DNA from: Trichostrongylus colubriformis
Lineage: Eukaryota > Nematoda > Chromadorea > Rhabditida > Trichostrongylidae
Length of the DNA stretch: 64,000 nt
NCBI GenBank assembly: GCA_963978905.1
Contig: OZ022258.1
Coordinates: 53,862,591 to 53,926,590 of the forward strand
Direction: 5' to 3'
Positions 1 through 11,323 of the stretch are shown one piece after another. The stretch's first letter is position 1, and each line of letters begins with the position of its first letter. A program made the position numbers and the translations under genes. Below the pieces are notes generated by a model. It searched no databases and was not told the DNA's origin. It worked only from the letters and a program-made list of their open reading frames with translations.

Positions 1-148
1 TTGCATACAACAGACATACGTAAAGAAATTATAGGACATACGTAAAGAAATTGTCCCCGAGTGAATATGACCGTGTCTCTACTTCTCATCGAGAAGGGCT
101 CTGAGCTGGTGTCGCCGTAATTTCTACCACAAAGAGTCGATTTTACAG

Positions 149-3100
149 AATATGAAAGCGTGGTTTTTCGATAGGGACAAAATCAATCCGCAAGGCGACA
201 CCATCAGCGAAATCAATAACAACACTGGCATCAGCGATGATTTGTATCAGCGTGACATAATTCTTACAGAGTACGTGTAGCATTCTGCAATATTCAACAT
301 TTTATGGAGTGTCGTTATAGAGAACAAATTGACGAGATCGAAGAAGGGTTAGAGGAGCAGGTTGGTGAGATGAATTCCTCATCAACCCCAAAGCCGCGTA
401 GGAAACGTCAAGCACTCAAGGACAAAAGGTATCCAAAAACGCTGTGGACAGGAACAGTGAACTATTACTTCCATCCTGCCGCCAGTGAGTGCTTTCATGA
501 TGATGAAGAGCAATTGTAATGTAATAGCAGCTACCAAACTGCAGGTATGGCGGTGAAAAGTGTCTTCAGAAAAGCAGCAAAAATGTGGGAAAAGGACACA
601 TGCGTTAATTTCACGGAAAACCAACACGGTAATAACAATCAAAGTTGATGAGTAGCATAGGCCCTTTCAGTACTTCGAAAGAAATACTGTGCTTGTATGT
701 ATGCAGATCACTGTGCATTTATCAGGACTGTGACAAAAACGGACACATAAAGCCCCTAAATTACCTTTCTGTCTCAGCACAAGATCGAATAATAGTGGTA
801 CCAGCAAGAGGATGTAGCAGCAACGTTGGAAGAATCGGCGGCGAACAAAAAATTTCGCTGGGGAGCGGTTGTGAGACGACAGGCATTGCTGCACATGAAA
901 TTGGCCACTCTCTTGGTTTATTCCACACCCATTCCCGAACTGATCGAGACGAATACGTTTATGTGGCCATGGACCTTATCACGGTGAGTGCTCAGCTATG
1001 ATATGCAGTAAGAGCGAAGTTTTTTCCGTTAGGTTTAAAAGAATGCGTAGCGAATGAAGCTATTTGCCCTACTCCGCAAAAGCTTTATGTCACCTATGAA
1101 AGCCAAGATGCTGTAAGCAGGGCAAGGCACGCGTACAGGTGAGAAATAGCGATCCTGTGCAACACACTCGACGAAGAGACCACTCAGAGTGAGTCTGCCG
1201 ATTAGCCAAGGCCCATGAAAAGCATTAAATGCACCCATTATTGTGAACCACGCCCCACCGTTTTCCACGAACCTATCGCTTCCGTTCACATTCGGAGGCA
1301 CACTTCGCGATAACCAAATGAATTGACTCACCTCCTTGGGCAGCAGATCCTCGAATGACTAACTGCACTGCATCTTTTTTGAGCCGTCATGATGCCGGGT
1401 CTATACCTCCACGAGCCCACTACAATCACACTCTCTGAACTCCCTTAGTCGGAGAACGTCACACCAGGTGTAGCGCCGTGATCGTCGCTTCGTAGTGTCC
1501 CAAAATGGATGCAACCTAAATACTGCCCAAGAAATTACCGGTTTAAGGAGGTAGGTCCACTAATCTCATTATCGCGTGGTGTGCCTTTCTAGTGCACCGC
1601 AGCATTGAACGCTCGAGTTCTAACACTTGTTCGGGTTGCACGACTGATTGCCAGTGTAGAGATAACTGAGAGGATCTAACAATAATAATAACAATAATAA
1701 CTATATTATGTAGTGAAGCTCTGACCGCGATGAAGTCTTGCAGTGCAGTAGAGAGAAGCGTGCGCTTTCAGCAAAATTAAACGGGCTGAATCTGTTCACC
1801 CTTGGCTAATATCTTTCAAGGGGTGTGGTTGTTGGCAGAATCTGTTTCCAGGCCCATTTTTCGCAAGAGATGCCAACTTTTCAATAGTTGAAAGCTTGAT
1901 TATCAAATACTATGCTGCTGCAATGCTCTGAAGTCAGATTCTAAATTCAGGAAAGCAGTGCATTTAGTTGCAGTCGCACTATATTATGTAAGCAACGTCT
2001 GCGATGAATAGGGTTTTTTTCATGTGTTCTTCGAAAATGATGTCAACAAAGAGACGTCAGATAGAACCGACAATTACAATGTGAAGTACGACTATGGCAG
2101 CGTTATGCACTATGGCGGAACCTTGTACGTTTGCTTTTACAATGAATCAAATTAGTGCTGCAGTTTTTAAATACGAATTATTTCACTTACATTAGTGTGA
2201 TGATTACCTCATTCTCACATTCATCTTAGGTATAGAGCAGAAAATGACCATTGAATAATCCATCTGTTAATTTATTTACTATCAGTGGAGCTAAATTCAC
2301 TGCAAAATCCAAAGGCCTACCAACAATTGTACCGAAGGATGAAATGTATCAACAGACTCTGGGATCTCCTTTCATTTCGTTCACCGACTTTTCCCTTGTC
2401 AACGAACACTACCATTGCAAAGGTTTGACGTATTTCTTCTAAGAAACCTTATAGCGGTTGTCGATCCACGAAAGTTAAAGTCACAGACCTTTTACGAGCC
2501 AGTACAGATGCACGTAATTATTCACTGAATCGCCGTAATCATGATTGTTTCCTATCATGGCTTTAACTGTGCTGATACATTATGTCCAAAGGCATGTAAC
2601 ACGGAAAACAATGACCCTTTTAATTACATGTTTCAGAAAACTGCCCTCGGGCCAAATCAGCTAGTTGCCAGAATGGTGGATTCCCTCACCCTCGAGACTG
2701 CCAGAAGTGTGTCTGCCCTGGAGGGTACGGTGGAAGGCTATGCAACGAAAGAGTGAGTCAAAAGAAAACGTGAATGGTCAACTAGATTCAAAGAAGCATT
2801 ATCTTATTATCTTTAGCCACAAGAATGTGGCAGGACAATCAAATCTACACCTGCCTGGATAAGATTCGAAGATGTAGTTGGCCGTGGTAATGATGAGGTG
2901 GAAGACTACGAGATATGCAACTACTGGATTGAAGTATGTCTAACATTTTCATAAAATTTTTTGTATTTATAAAATATATGAAGAATAGCGCAGAGCTGAT
3001 AGTTGACCAACTTCATGAACGTTCATAGTAACTCTGTCTGCCTCACATTACCATCGAAATTGCTCGGAGGCCATTATTTATTATATACTTGATCTTTGCA

Positions 3101-3976
3101 GTCCCCACTAGGAACTGAGATCGAAGTAAGATTGGTAGAGTTCGAAATGGGAGTTTCTATTGACGGATGTGTCTATGCTGGTGTGGAGATTAAGACTAAT
3201 AAAGATCAGACGCTGACTGGCTACAGGTACGGTCATTGTAGATATAAAGAGTTTATAACGTTCAAAAACTTTTCAAAAGTGTCTTCAATGAAAGTGATCG
3301 GCTCACTATCATTGAAGACACTTGACGCTGTACTTGAGCAACCTAAGCCGTGACTTTCACCGTAGTTATGACTGATTGTTATTATTAACTATATTCTCAG
3401 AAGATTTTTTAACTATCTGAGAAATTTAACTGAAGGTTCTGCTCACATAAAGCTGCTGGAACAACACTTCGCTCATACACTAACCGTGTTCCGATAATAA
3501 CCTATAGCAGATCTGGAACCACGAAGACTGTTCTAGAATATCGATACGGTACTTCTTTTATACTTTTTCGCTATACTCATGATTCAATCGATGCAACCAA
3601 AAGCATTCAGTGCCTAAAACAAGTGACAGATCAGAGTCAGCCTCTGGCACTACTTCTCGAACAGCTGCTCCTGATCCTCAACCCACTACAACGAAGAAAC
3701 CATCAGTAGAACCCACTCCATCTTCTGCGAGAGAAAGAATTACAACAGCGAAACCAGCTATGAAATCTACTCGTTCTCCCATACTCACAGGAACAGGCTT
3801 CAAATGCGAGGACAGCCCTTCGTGAGAACCCTTGTAACTTCAATAATTTTAGCTTCAGAAAACTTGGTTGTATTTCCAGCTGTCCTTCGCTCGTGGCTTC
3901 AGGTTTCTGCGGCAGAATGAAGATTTCTCCAGCTACCATGATGAAGATATGTCCGAAGGCATGCGGCTTTTGTTGA
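149..3976 (+). CDS. Astacin zinc metalloprotease (NAS type), left copy, 5' exons off window
   Basis: Secreted zinc endopeptidase of the nematode astacin family. Twelve exons are visible: 149-270, 321-484, 545-628, 778-983, 2012-2124, 2286-2422, 2637-2752, 2817-2933, 3102-3226, 3436-3548, 3611-3821 and 3880-3976 (TGA at 3974). All junctions have GT/AG and phases agree. The propeptide has YQRDI, a variant of the FxGD aspartate-switch motif, and a basic RRKRQ cleavage site. The protease has HEIGHSLGLFH (HExxHxxGxxH zinc ligands) and the Met-turn SVMHYGG. Then come an EGF-like module, a CUB domain over three exons, a Ser/Thr/Pro-rich linker, and a six-cysteine ShKT module ending CPKACGFC. The signal peptide and first propeptide exon should lie upstream of position 1. 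It faces its inverted twin at 15343-19793. Confidence 0.9.
984..2011 (+). other. Long intron of the left astacin gene (mirrored at 17293-18377)
   Basis: About 1 kb of intron between the HExxH exon and the Met-turn exon. No coding signal was found. It contains a short AT-rich TAATAATAATAAC microsatellite near 1680-1705, mirrored near 17565-17585. The right intron holds an extra stretch around 18140-18240 relative to the left, so the two introns differ by a small indel although their flanking exons match in length. Confidence 0.6.
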
Positions 3977-4197
3977 TTTTTTTAAAAATTACTTGCGATA
4001 ATAAACTTGGCAACGCTCCTGTTTTGCTGATTAATCAGTTTCCACTCATTTTTGTATAGAAGCTTTCGGGCACAAGAGCCTTGCACCTTCCACGAAGGTT
4101 GGCGAATATTGAGGGGATAAGTTCTTGCTCTCTGATTGCTCGTGGTTCACATCGCGTCTCTCATCGAGAGACAAGCTTTCGATCAAAAAACATTCTT

Positions 4198-4572
4198 CTA
4201 CTCTATAAGAATTCTATGGCAAATTTTGAGCGACTGAAACTGGCCTTTAATGAAGGCTTGCCAAGTGCAGGTTTTGGACGGTATTAAACGGCCCTCAAAA
4301 GTTAGGGCAGTATAGTGCGACAACACCTCAAATGCCCAATATGTAGGGTGGGTGAAGGTTTTTGTTCCAAGAAATTCATAAACTCTTCTCGGTGTTATGG
4401 AAACCGTATACGAGCAACCACGAGCAAATTGTATGACGCAATTAAGCTCCCTTGTTACGAGAGACTGAATAAGTGTTTCAATCTCCTGTTGCTTACTGAG
4501 AGCTAACTTCTCGATATCCACTACTGACGAGGACGCACTAACACTTTCTTGTGGAGGTGGACGCTGAAACAC
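4198..4572 (-). CDS. Unrecognised 124-codon open frame, left arm
   Basis: Open frame on the strand opposite the left astacin gene, starting just beyond that gene's 3' end. I do not recognise the product. It begins after a good acceptor-like TTTCAG, so it could be a 3'-terminal exon. The middle is hydrophilic and helix-like (DIEKLALSKQQEIETL), followed by a mixed region with a few Cys and aromatic residues. The counterpart in the right arm (14748-15122) has the same length and differs at only three residues, but arm identity is high here in general, so this conservation alone does not prove coding. It could be a neighbouring gene's last exon or a repeat remnant. Confidence 0.3.
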   Translation of the reverse strand: MFQRPPPQESVSASSSVVDIEKLALSKQQEIETLIQSLVTRELNCVIQFARGCSYTVSITPRRVYEFLGTKTFTHPTYWAFEVLSHYTALTFEGRLIPSKTCTWQAFIKGQFQSLKICHRILIE

Positions 4573-4896
4573 TTGAACTTATTTTGTCAGTAAGAGCATC
4601 AGACTGATATAAACCAAATTCTCACACTGCCATTCAGAGAGGTATATGTACGATGATTGCCTCAAAATTATCTAGAAAGTCAGCATTCGTATGATGTGTG
4701 AGGTTTTAGTGAATCTTCAGAAGGAGAAAAAGAACGACCTCGTTTCCGCGCAATTCCCTTTATTCAACATCTTTATGTCAAACAACACAATTATCAAAAA
4801 ATAATGAAAAGTGAAACTGTTGAAAAGGTCGTCAGAAGCGGTCATCAGGCTGTCCTACATGCTTCTTCCCCAAGCTCAATAAGCGTTTTCTCTTCA

Positions 4897-6170
4897 TTAG
4901 GTCGTGGCAAAAATAAAGAACGTTTTGAAGCATATATTTTGAAGTATCATAACTCGCTTCAAAATGTTGCGGTTCAATCGAAATAATGACCGAAAGAATC
5001 AACACTTCTGACAACGAGAGGGCAGTTTGAATATTTCGGCAGCATGATTCTGGAGTTCTGATATGGACAAAATCGTTGAATGCCTTTTCTACGTCGTCTT
5101 GCCTTCAAAAGCATACCTCGCGTAAGAAAATTTTGAGATGCTTGGGAAAGCGATAATCCGTAGGGAATAGGTCTGGTGACTATGGAGGATGGTCGAAAAT
5201 TTATGTCCCAACTTCATCGGTTTTTTTTTGTGGCTATCAATGAAACATGCAGTTGGGCGTTGTCATGGAGTAGGATCGCGCCCTTTCTGTTGAATAATGC
5301 CGTTTGAATCCGATGCAATTCTTACTGCATTTCCTCACAGTGCTTCTCCGCTGTGATGGTTTCTCCGGGACCCAGGAGGCTGTGGTGGATCAAACCGGCT
5401 GTAAACCACCGAACAGTCTCCATGGCCTTTTTTTATTGCAACTCCTGCTTTAGAAAATGTCTAGAATCTTCGTTGTGATTCAAATACTGTCTGTCCTACC
5501 GTCGTCTATTGTAGTACTGAATCCACTTTTCGTCACACGTCACAATGCGCTGCAGAAAAGGATCGCTTTTGTTCCGTAAAAGATGAGACAAACAGACTTC
5601 GAGACCACGAGATTGCTAGTGTTTAGTCAACTCATGTGGGACCACTTGTCAAGTTCTTTTCTTACCTTCCCAATTTTCTTCAAATGACGTGCTATAGTTT
5701 TGAAGTCAGCCTCCAGCCCTTCAGCAATTTTTCTTGTGGATGCTTTTGGGGTGGCTTCTATCGGTGCCTTGAATTCGTCATCTTTAACTCTCGATGGCCG
5801 ACCGCGTCCCTCCTGATTTTTCAGATTGAATTCCCCATTTCGGAACGTGTCACCACCTACGCGGGGTGCGCTCATTTGTAGTACCTTCGCCCCATGCGTT
5901 AGTGCTATACCTAGCTACTTCCGCAACATCACGGCCGAAATTGTACTTGTGAAGCATGATGAGTCGGATTTGGGGCCTCGACAGCATCTTCGCGGGTGGC
6001 CCAAAATCGTAGAAGAAATGGTGGCAGAGTAACGGGAAAATTTTTCCGATAGCTCGAAAAATGTATTTCCGAACGATAAATTATTAAATGACTATATTTC
6101 CAAGTTTTCAATGAATTATGATCAGTGGAATATAGCAGGTGCGAGAAGTCATTATTTTGTCACGAGCTAA
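4897..6170 (-). mobile_element. Decayed mariner transposon, left arm
   Basis: About 1274 bp bounded by inverted repeats related to TTAGGTCGTGGCAAAAATA, with a TA beside one end. The transposase reads leftward and is broken by frameshifts. Its N-terminal part (helix-turn-helix, then GRGRPSR and IARHLKKIGKV) lies at about 5627-6000. The DD34D catalytic core follows at 5080-5600 and contains TCDEKW, LLHDNAQLH and YSPDLFPTDY. It sits at the same place in the right arm, so the insertion predates the inverted duplication. It cannot encode an active enzyme as it stands. Confidence 0.9.
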
Positions 6171-6796
6171 TAGATGTCATAACCCTCTTCCGCCACAAAT
6201 TTCGCCCTAGAGGAAGCTTGTGACAACTCACACCTTCTGGAATTATGAGTGGAGACCTAGATGTATCGATAGCGTTTTGAGTGCTTATAAAAAATAACGG
6301 GTATTCAAGAGAGTTTACATCTCAAAGGAACGACACGTTGCAGTTTTGGTTTCCACTTTGTAAAGAGCATTCGAGCCCTCCAATGCTACGCCCAGGTATA
6401 CATCCTGAATCTCTGAGAGGTTAAAACCCCTCCCATTCGGTGAGTAGCAATATGCACCACCGACGAACCTTTGATTGTAATTTCTTGCAGCCGAGAATCA
6501 TCGAGGACGTATAGCTTGTGAAGACGCGCAGATTTTCGAAGTTGAAGTATCATCTCGATCTGAACCATACGGCTTAGCGGAATTTTCATCAGCAGCATTC
6601 TCCTAGAACCTAAAATATCTCCTAAAGGGAGCTTATATATTTCACGACTTTCTACTATTTTCCATTTTTTACTCGAAAAGATCGTGATGGAAACTTCCGA
6701 AAAATCCCTTCCGCTCAGTTTTTCAAAAGGAACATAAGTCCATGAAAGGGGTTGCTCATATATTACACCACAGGATCTTACCGGCGATTTTACTTG
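6171..6796. repeat. Innermost, diverged part of the left arm
   Basis: Homologous to about 12640-13174 in inverted orientation, but only about 75-80% identical with many small indels, unlike the nearly identical outer arm. It gives a long minus-strand open frame running on into the adjacent MITE. The equivalent frame in the right arm is interrupted and differs at many residues, so I do not call it a gene. Confidence 0.7.
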
Positions 6797-7223
6797 AAGG
6801 AATCGTCCACGGAAAATGAGTTTTTGTGTTACCCATATATTTATGTTGTATTTGCCTAATGTTGGCCTCATGCAAAATTTCGCGCGAAAAATGTGAATCT
6901 GGCTGAGATACAGCAACACAAAGTGCGGTCCCAGTGGGCGGGGCCTCCGTGTAAAAGCCCCGTCCCGTCTTCCGCCGCCGTTGGGAACGGAGAGTGGGAC
7001 TGTTTACGTAACCTTATGTTCCTACAATGCGGCTCCGACCACGGCGGACGCGGTACGAGGCTTTTACACGGAGGCCCCGCCCACTGGGACCGCACTTTGT
7101 GGTGCTGTATCTCAGCCAGATTCACATTTTTTTTGCGTGAAATTTTGCATGAGGCCAACATTAGGCAAATACAACATAAATACATGGGTAACACAAAAAC
7201 TCATTTTCCGTGGACGATTCCTT
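6797..7223. mobile_element. Palindromic MITE, family A copy 1
   Basis: About 427 bp with very long inverted repeats, roughly 190-200 bp each. Ends read AAGGAATCGTCCACGGAAAA and its complement. Each arm contains a GGGCGGGGCCTCCG GC-rich block near the centre and a TACAGCA(A/C)CACAAAG segment. No transposase is encoded. The same structure recurs at 46.4, 57.1 and 58.7 kb, so it is a dispersed non-autonomous DNA element. It lies at the spacer edge of the palindrome. Confidence 0.88.
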
Positions 7224-7549
7224 TAATTAAGAAACGTATAAGTCTCTTCTATAATCATCTATTCGCTCAAAATTTTGACGAGATGGTATTACTGCGTAGA
7301 TTCTGTGAAAACGAACATGACTTCAGCTCACTGTCAATTTCAAGAGCAATTGGACTCGACGTGTTATACTACAACAAGCTTCACAATTATTCGTCCCCTT
7401 CGTCGTGGTACAGTACCCAGCAAACTGATCTCCGAGCTCTTTTCTTGAAGGGACTATTGTTAGAGTGTAGAGCGTATTTCTGAACAGGCGGTTTCTTCAA
7501 TTCATTTGAGTTCTATTTTCGGGCATATCTTTCAGATCGTTATCACTTG
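7224..7549. other. Spacer, nothing recognised
   Basis: Unique-looking sequence between the MITE and the left LTR. The last five bases before the LTR, ACTTG (7545-7549), form the target-site duplication of the LTR element. Confidence 0.5.
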
Positions 7550-8243
7550 TATCGCAACTCTGCGATTGAACACTCTTGGACGCCTTATCTGACTTTGCCA
7601 TCGCGTACAAAGCCTCGGAGGAGGGGAACGGTCATCGACGCCAGTCGCACTCTGCGCTTCTTCTTCAGCTCGACATCAATGAATTATCTTGACGCCTTTT
7701 TTCACTTTATTTCACTGTTTCTCCTTTTGACGATCCTGTTTCAATTACTCCTTATCCTCATCCTTGCGCCTTTCTCATCATCCCTATTCGCCTTCCATTA
7801 CGCCTTATCCTCATCCTTGTGCCTTTCTTATTATAACTCTTTTTCTATAATCACATTGCCTTTTATGCTTTAATACTAATCTCACGCAAGGTGCCTTATC
7901 ATAATATAACTTCTTCTCCTATTTTAACGCAATATACGCTCAGTTGTATCAGTTATCACGCAATATCTCCCGATTGTCACTTGTATCCATTTGATAATCA
8001 TTTATTCGCAGTATCATCATTTATTCATTTAGTCGCAATGTTCACAATGTTATTCGCTTTATCGCTTATTCATTTACTCGCAATTTACCGCTTATCCATT
8101 TACTCGCAGTCCTTGCCTTAGTTTAATTACCCAAGTTTGAGGTAATCACGTGTGACGCATAAATCCGTGTGGTACGAGCGTGTGTTATAACATTGGTGGC
8201 ACCGACATCATATCTCAAACTTATCCACTGAACCATTCGTTTA
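7550..8243 (+). repeat. Left LTR
   Basis: 694 bp, starting TATCGCAACTCTGCG and ending CCATTCGTTTA. Pyrimidine-rich, with internal short repeats of CGCCTTATCCTCATCCTTG. About seven substitutions from the right LTR. Short open frames inside it are not genes. Confidence 0.9.
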
Positions 8244-8261
8244 TGGTGCATCGTTGAACGG
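8244..8261 (+). promoter_or_regulatory. Probable tRNA primer-binding site
   Basis: TGGTGCATCGTTGAACGG begins immediately after the left LTR. TGG directly after the LTR is the usual start of a site complementary to a tRNA 3' CCA end. The tRNA species was not determined. Confidence 0.55.
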
Positions 8262-8499
8262 ACGCGGACCAGGTACCAATTACGACAGTTGAAATTTATC
8301 TCTTGTCGCCAACCATTTTGATTTTGAAGCGACGCTTTCTTTGATGCATTGTCGCCGGTAATCACATCGAAAAAATTGCGACGCTTTCATTTATTATCGA
8401 AAATTTTTTTCATTACTATTTGGAGGTATTCTTCATCACTGGCATTCTCTCTCTTGTTGTGCTTAAAAGAAAACAAGCTTTCCTCAATCTAAAGCAAAA

Positions 8500-9440
8500 A
8501 TGGCTGGTCCTTTAACGTTACGGTCGCAAAAAGCTCTGGTTACTCGTTACTGTAATGCACTCAATTGTTTGATAGATAAGGCAGAAAAAATCACAGTGTC
8601 CCCAGACCCGGCCACCTCCGCATCATCAGAAACAAAATATGCGCTTGTGTTCGAAATTCAGTCAACCTCGCAATTACTCCATGACACTCTCTCTTCATTC
8701 AACGCGACCGCTGAGTCATTGATCGATTCACTCAGCGAGGAGCAAATGACGCAAGTGCAGGCATACATGGAGAACGCGCATGAGGCGCTAGAAAAAGCCC
8801 ACTGTTTGGCATTCAGAATGGAAGCTGCGCCACGCAGCCACACACAGGAATTCGGGTCGACGCTGAGTCACGGGCAGCAAGTTGGGAGACCAACACAAGC
8901 AGCGCAACCAATATTACCAGCTATCCCTATCCCGACGTTTTCAGGGGATATATATGGGAATACAGTAACTTTTGGACGCTCTTTTCGACCAATGTCCATA
9001 ACCAGCCACTTAGTAATCTTCAAAAATTTAACTACCTTCTTGACGCGTTAACGGGGGAAGCTCGGGAGATGGTGAAGCGTTTCCCAGTAACAGAGGAGAA
9101 CTATATGCTCGCGGTAGAGATGTTGCATAAGAAATATAACGACAATTCTAAATTGGTCTCTGCCCTTCAAACGCGACTAGAGAATGCAAAAGCCGACCGT
9201 CCAACGATACAAGGACAAAGGCGCCTTTTGGAGTACACAATTCCAATAGTGACGCAATTGCGCAAACTGAAAATCCACTTGGATGGAACCTATCCCGTCC
9301 AAAAGGTGTTAGCAAAATTCACACCTCCCATTCAACGCCAAGTCCTCGAACATTATCTTCCGCACACAACGGAAGATTCAGACTGGAAAATGCAAGAAGC
9401 CTCAGACGCCGAGGAGTGGACGCCTAGGACGTGTTTATAC
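8500..9440 (+). pseudogene. Gag-like gene of the BEL/Pao element, frameshifted
   Basis: The frame at 8500 opens with MAGPLTLRSQKAL and runs about 150 codons to IPTFSGD; true coding then moves into another frame near 8945-8952 and continues past 9400. The part after the shift has the DUF1759 pattern of BEL/Pao Gag proteins (FNYL, LTGEA, YAVAxxxLxxKY-like spacing). No zinc-knuckle or pol frame follows before the right LTR. The break makes the visible product a truncated protein. Confidence 0.75.
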
Positions 9441-9451
9441 TCGGGGCGGAG

Positions 9452-10145
9452 TATCGCAACTCTGCGATTGAACACTCTTGGACGCCTTATCTGACTTTGC
9501 CATCGCGTACAAAGCCTCGGAGGAGGGGAACGGTCATCGACGCCAGTCGCACTCTGCGCTTCTTCTTCAGCTCGACATCAATGAATTATCTTGACGCCTT
9601 TTTTCACTTTATTTCACTGTTTCTCCTTTTGACGATCCTGTTTCAATTACGCCTTATCCTCATCCTTGCGCCTTTCTCATCATCCCTATTCGCCTTCCAT
9701 TACGCCTTATCCTCATCCTTGCGCCTTTCTTATTATAACTCTCTTTCTATAATCACATTGCCTTTTATGCTTTAATACTAATCTCACGCAAGGTGCCTTA
9801 TCATAATATAACTTCTTCTCCTATTTTAACGCAATATACGCTCAGTTGTATCGGTTATCACGCAATATCTCGCGATTGTCACTTGTATCCATTTGATAAT
9901 CGTTTATTCGCAGTATCATCATTTATTCATTTAGTCGCAATGTTCACAATGTTATTCGCTTTATCGCTTATTCATTTACTCGCAATTTACCGCTTATCCA
10001 TTTACTCGCAGTCCTTGCCTTAGTTCAATTACCCAAGTTTGAGGTAATCACGTGTGACGCATAAATCCGTGTGGTACGAGCGTGTGTTATAACATTGGTG
10101 GCACCGACATCATATCTCAAACTTATCCACTGAACCATTCGTTTA
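9452..10145 (+). repeat. Right LTR
   Basis: 694 bp, same ends as the left LTR, followed by ACTTG at 10146-10150. Differences from the left LTR are single substitutions only. Confidence 0.9.
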
Positions 10146-11323
10146 ACTTGTACATGCAATGCCATCGTGCAAATCTTTGAGTGGGCGCCTTGCAAAAATT
10201 TATGATCGTGATGATCATCTGATACCTCAACGCCGATTGCTTCCCCACATTTGTTAGCAGTTGACTTTTCCTAAAAGGTCCTTTATGACACCTACCTGCT
10301 CTGTCATAAGCCAGTGATTAGTGCTTCGGTTTTGCATGTAGACATCACGCCTCGGTAGCTAACGCCCGCTATGTGGTATGAAGGAATCCGCCGCTCTCAG
10401 AACTGAGAAACCAGTATAGTATCAATTAATGGACATAGTAGCTCGTGAATTCCTTTTGGTACTCCTGTTTAGTACACTAATAACAAGTCATTAAGCTATG
10501 AGCAAGATGCATAACCAATGCCAAAAGATGAATGTCTGCTGTCACTTATAATTCGGTCTCTCTACTAGGCAGATACGGACTTGCAAAGTTACCCGTTGTC
10601 TTATTGGTGTTTTAATGGAATTTTTGTTGTTTCCAGTTCCTCTACAAAACAATGAAGACCGAAAATGGTAGGGTGACTGGCTGTCGAATAAAGTGATGCT
10701 ACGCCTTCACCGGATCTTAAAGCGCCAGAAAAGCCGAAGTTAACAAGGCACCTGAGGAGCCACATCATGGATCAAGAACGATAAAAAAACTCCATTCTCT
10801 ACGTAGACATTTATGACTCCAGTCAAAAAAAAAACAATAACAAAGAAAAATTAAAACGTCAGGCAGCTTTGTCGGAAAACGCAGTGCTGGATGCGTTATG
10901 GCGCAAACAGTGACGAGTTATCATAGAATAGCCATTGCAGACGCTTCTCAAACAAGTCTGAAGCAATCAGCAACTCAGTGAGGCTAGTAATATGCGTTAA
11001 TGCTCTGTCAGCTAGCGCCACTAATTTTTTGATCTACATACGTGTACCATACGTGTGAGATTTTCTAGGTACTGATGGCAGTAGTCATAAAGTCAGAGGA
11101 ATGAGAAAAAACACCTTCTCCCCTGAATCCATTTAGTGTAGCTGTTATATTCTGTTACTCTGAATATTGTTTTGAATCGCGTCTTACAGTGCGAATGCTC
11201 GTCTCCAACTACGCGAAATTTTAAAATAACCTTTGCTGGTGTTAGCTATCGTCATTATCGTTTCAAACTATTGCGGGTATAGGTGCCGCGAGTGAGCCTT
11301 TTCCTTCATCATACTTCTTATAG
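10146..11323. other. Spacer upstream of an unrecognised gene
   Basis: No long frame. A TTTCCAG acceptor at about 10630-10636 followed by a short open stretch to a GT at about 10668 could be an upstream exon of the gene at 11324-12123, but its phase does not join directly to the next exon found. No repeat recognised. Confidence 0.35.

Larger units (their letters stand above)
1..6730 (+). repeat. Left arm of a large inverted duplication (palindrome)
   Basis: This segment reappears inverted at about 12640-19350; paired positions sum to roughly 19320-19370. The arm contains the astacin gene, a 124-codon open frame on the opposite strand and a decayed mariner, all in mirror order. Outer parts are nearly identical: an 82-residue mariner frame translates identically in both arms. 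About 250 bp around the mariner's inner end is roughly 91% identical, and the innermost 500 bp only about 75-80%, by eye. The arm is still homologous at window position 1, so its true outer end lies off the window. A 22-bp direct duplication at 13-34/35-56 is present only in this arm. Confidence 0.9.
7550..10145 (+). mobile_element. BEL/Pao-type LTR retrotransposon, gag-only deletion derivative
   Basis: Two direct 694-bp LTRs flank only 1208 bp of internal DNA. The insertion is bounded by the 5-bp duplication ACTTG at 7545-7549 and 10146-10150. A TGG-starting primer-binding site follows the left LTR and a short purine tract (GGGGCGGA, 9443-9450) precedes the right LTR. The internal region holds only a gag-like frame with a frameshift; protease, reverse transcriptase, RNase H and integrase are absent. 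LTRs differ at only about seven positions (about 1%), so insertion was recent relative to the palindrome's inner divergence. It cannot move without enzymes from a full-length relative. Confidence 0.88.

Noticed and set aside
6386..6919. 177-codon minus-strand frame, longest open frame near the spacer
   Set aside because: It runs through half of a palindromic MITE into the diverged arm end, and the mirror segment at 12690-12914 is broken and poorly conserved.
7547..8121. Two membrane-protein-like frames repeated at 9431-10023
   Set aside because: They lie wholly in the pyrimidine-rich LTRs; the hydrophobic look is a composition effect.
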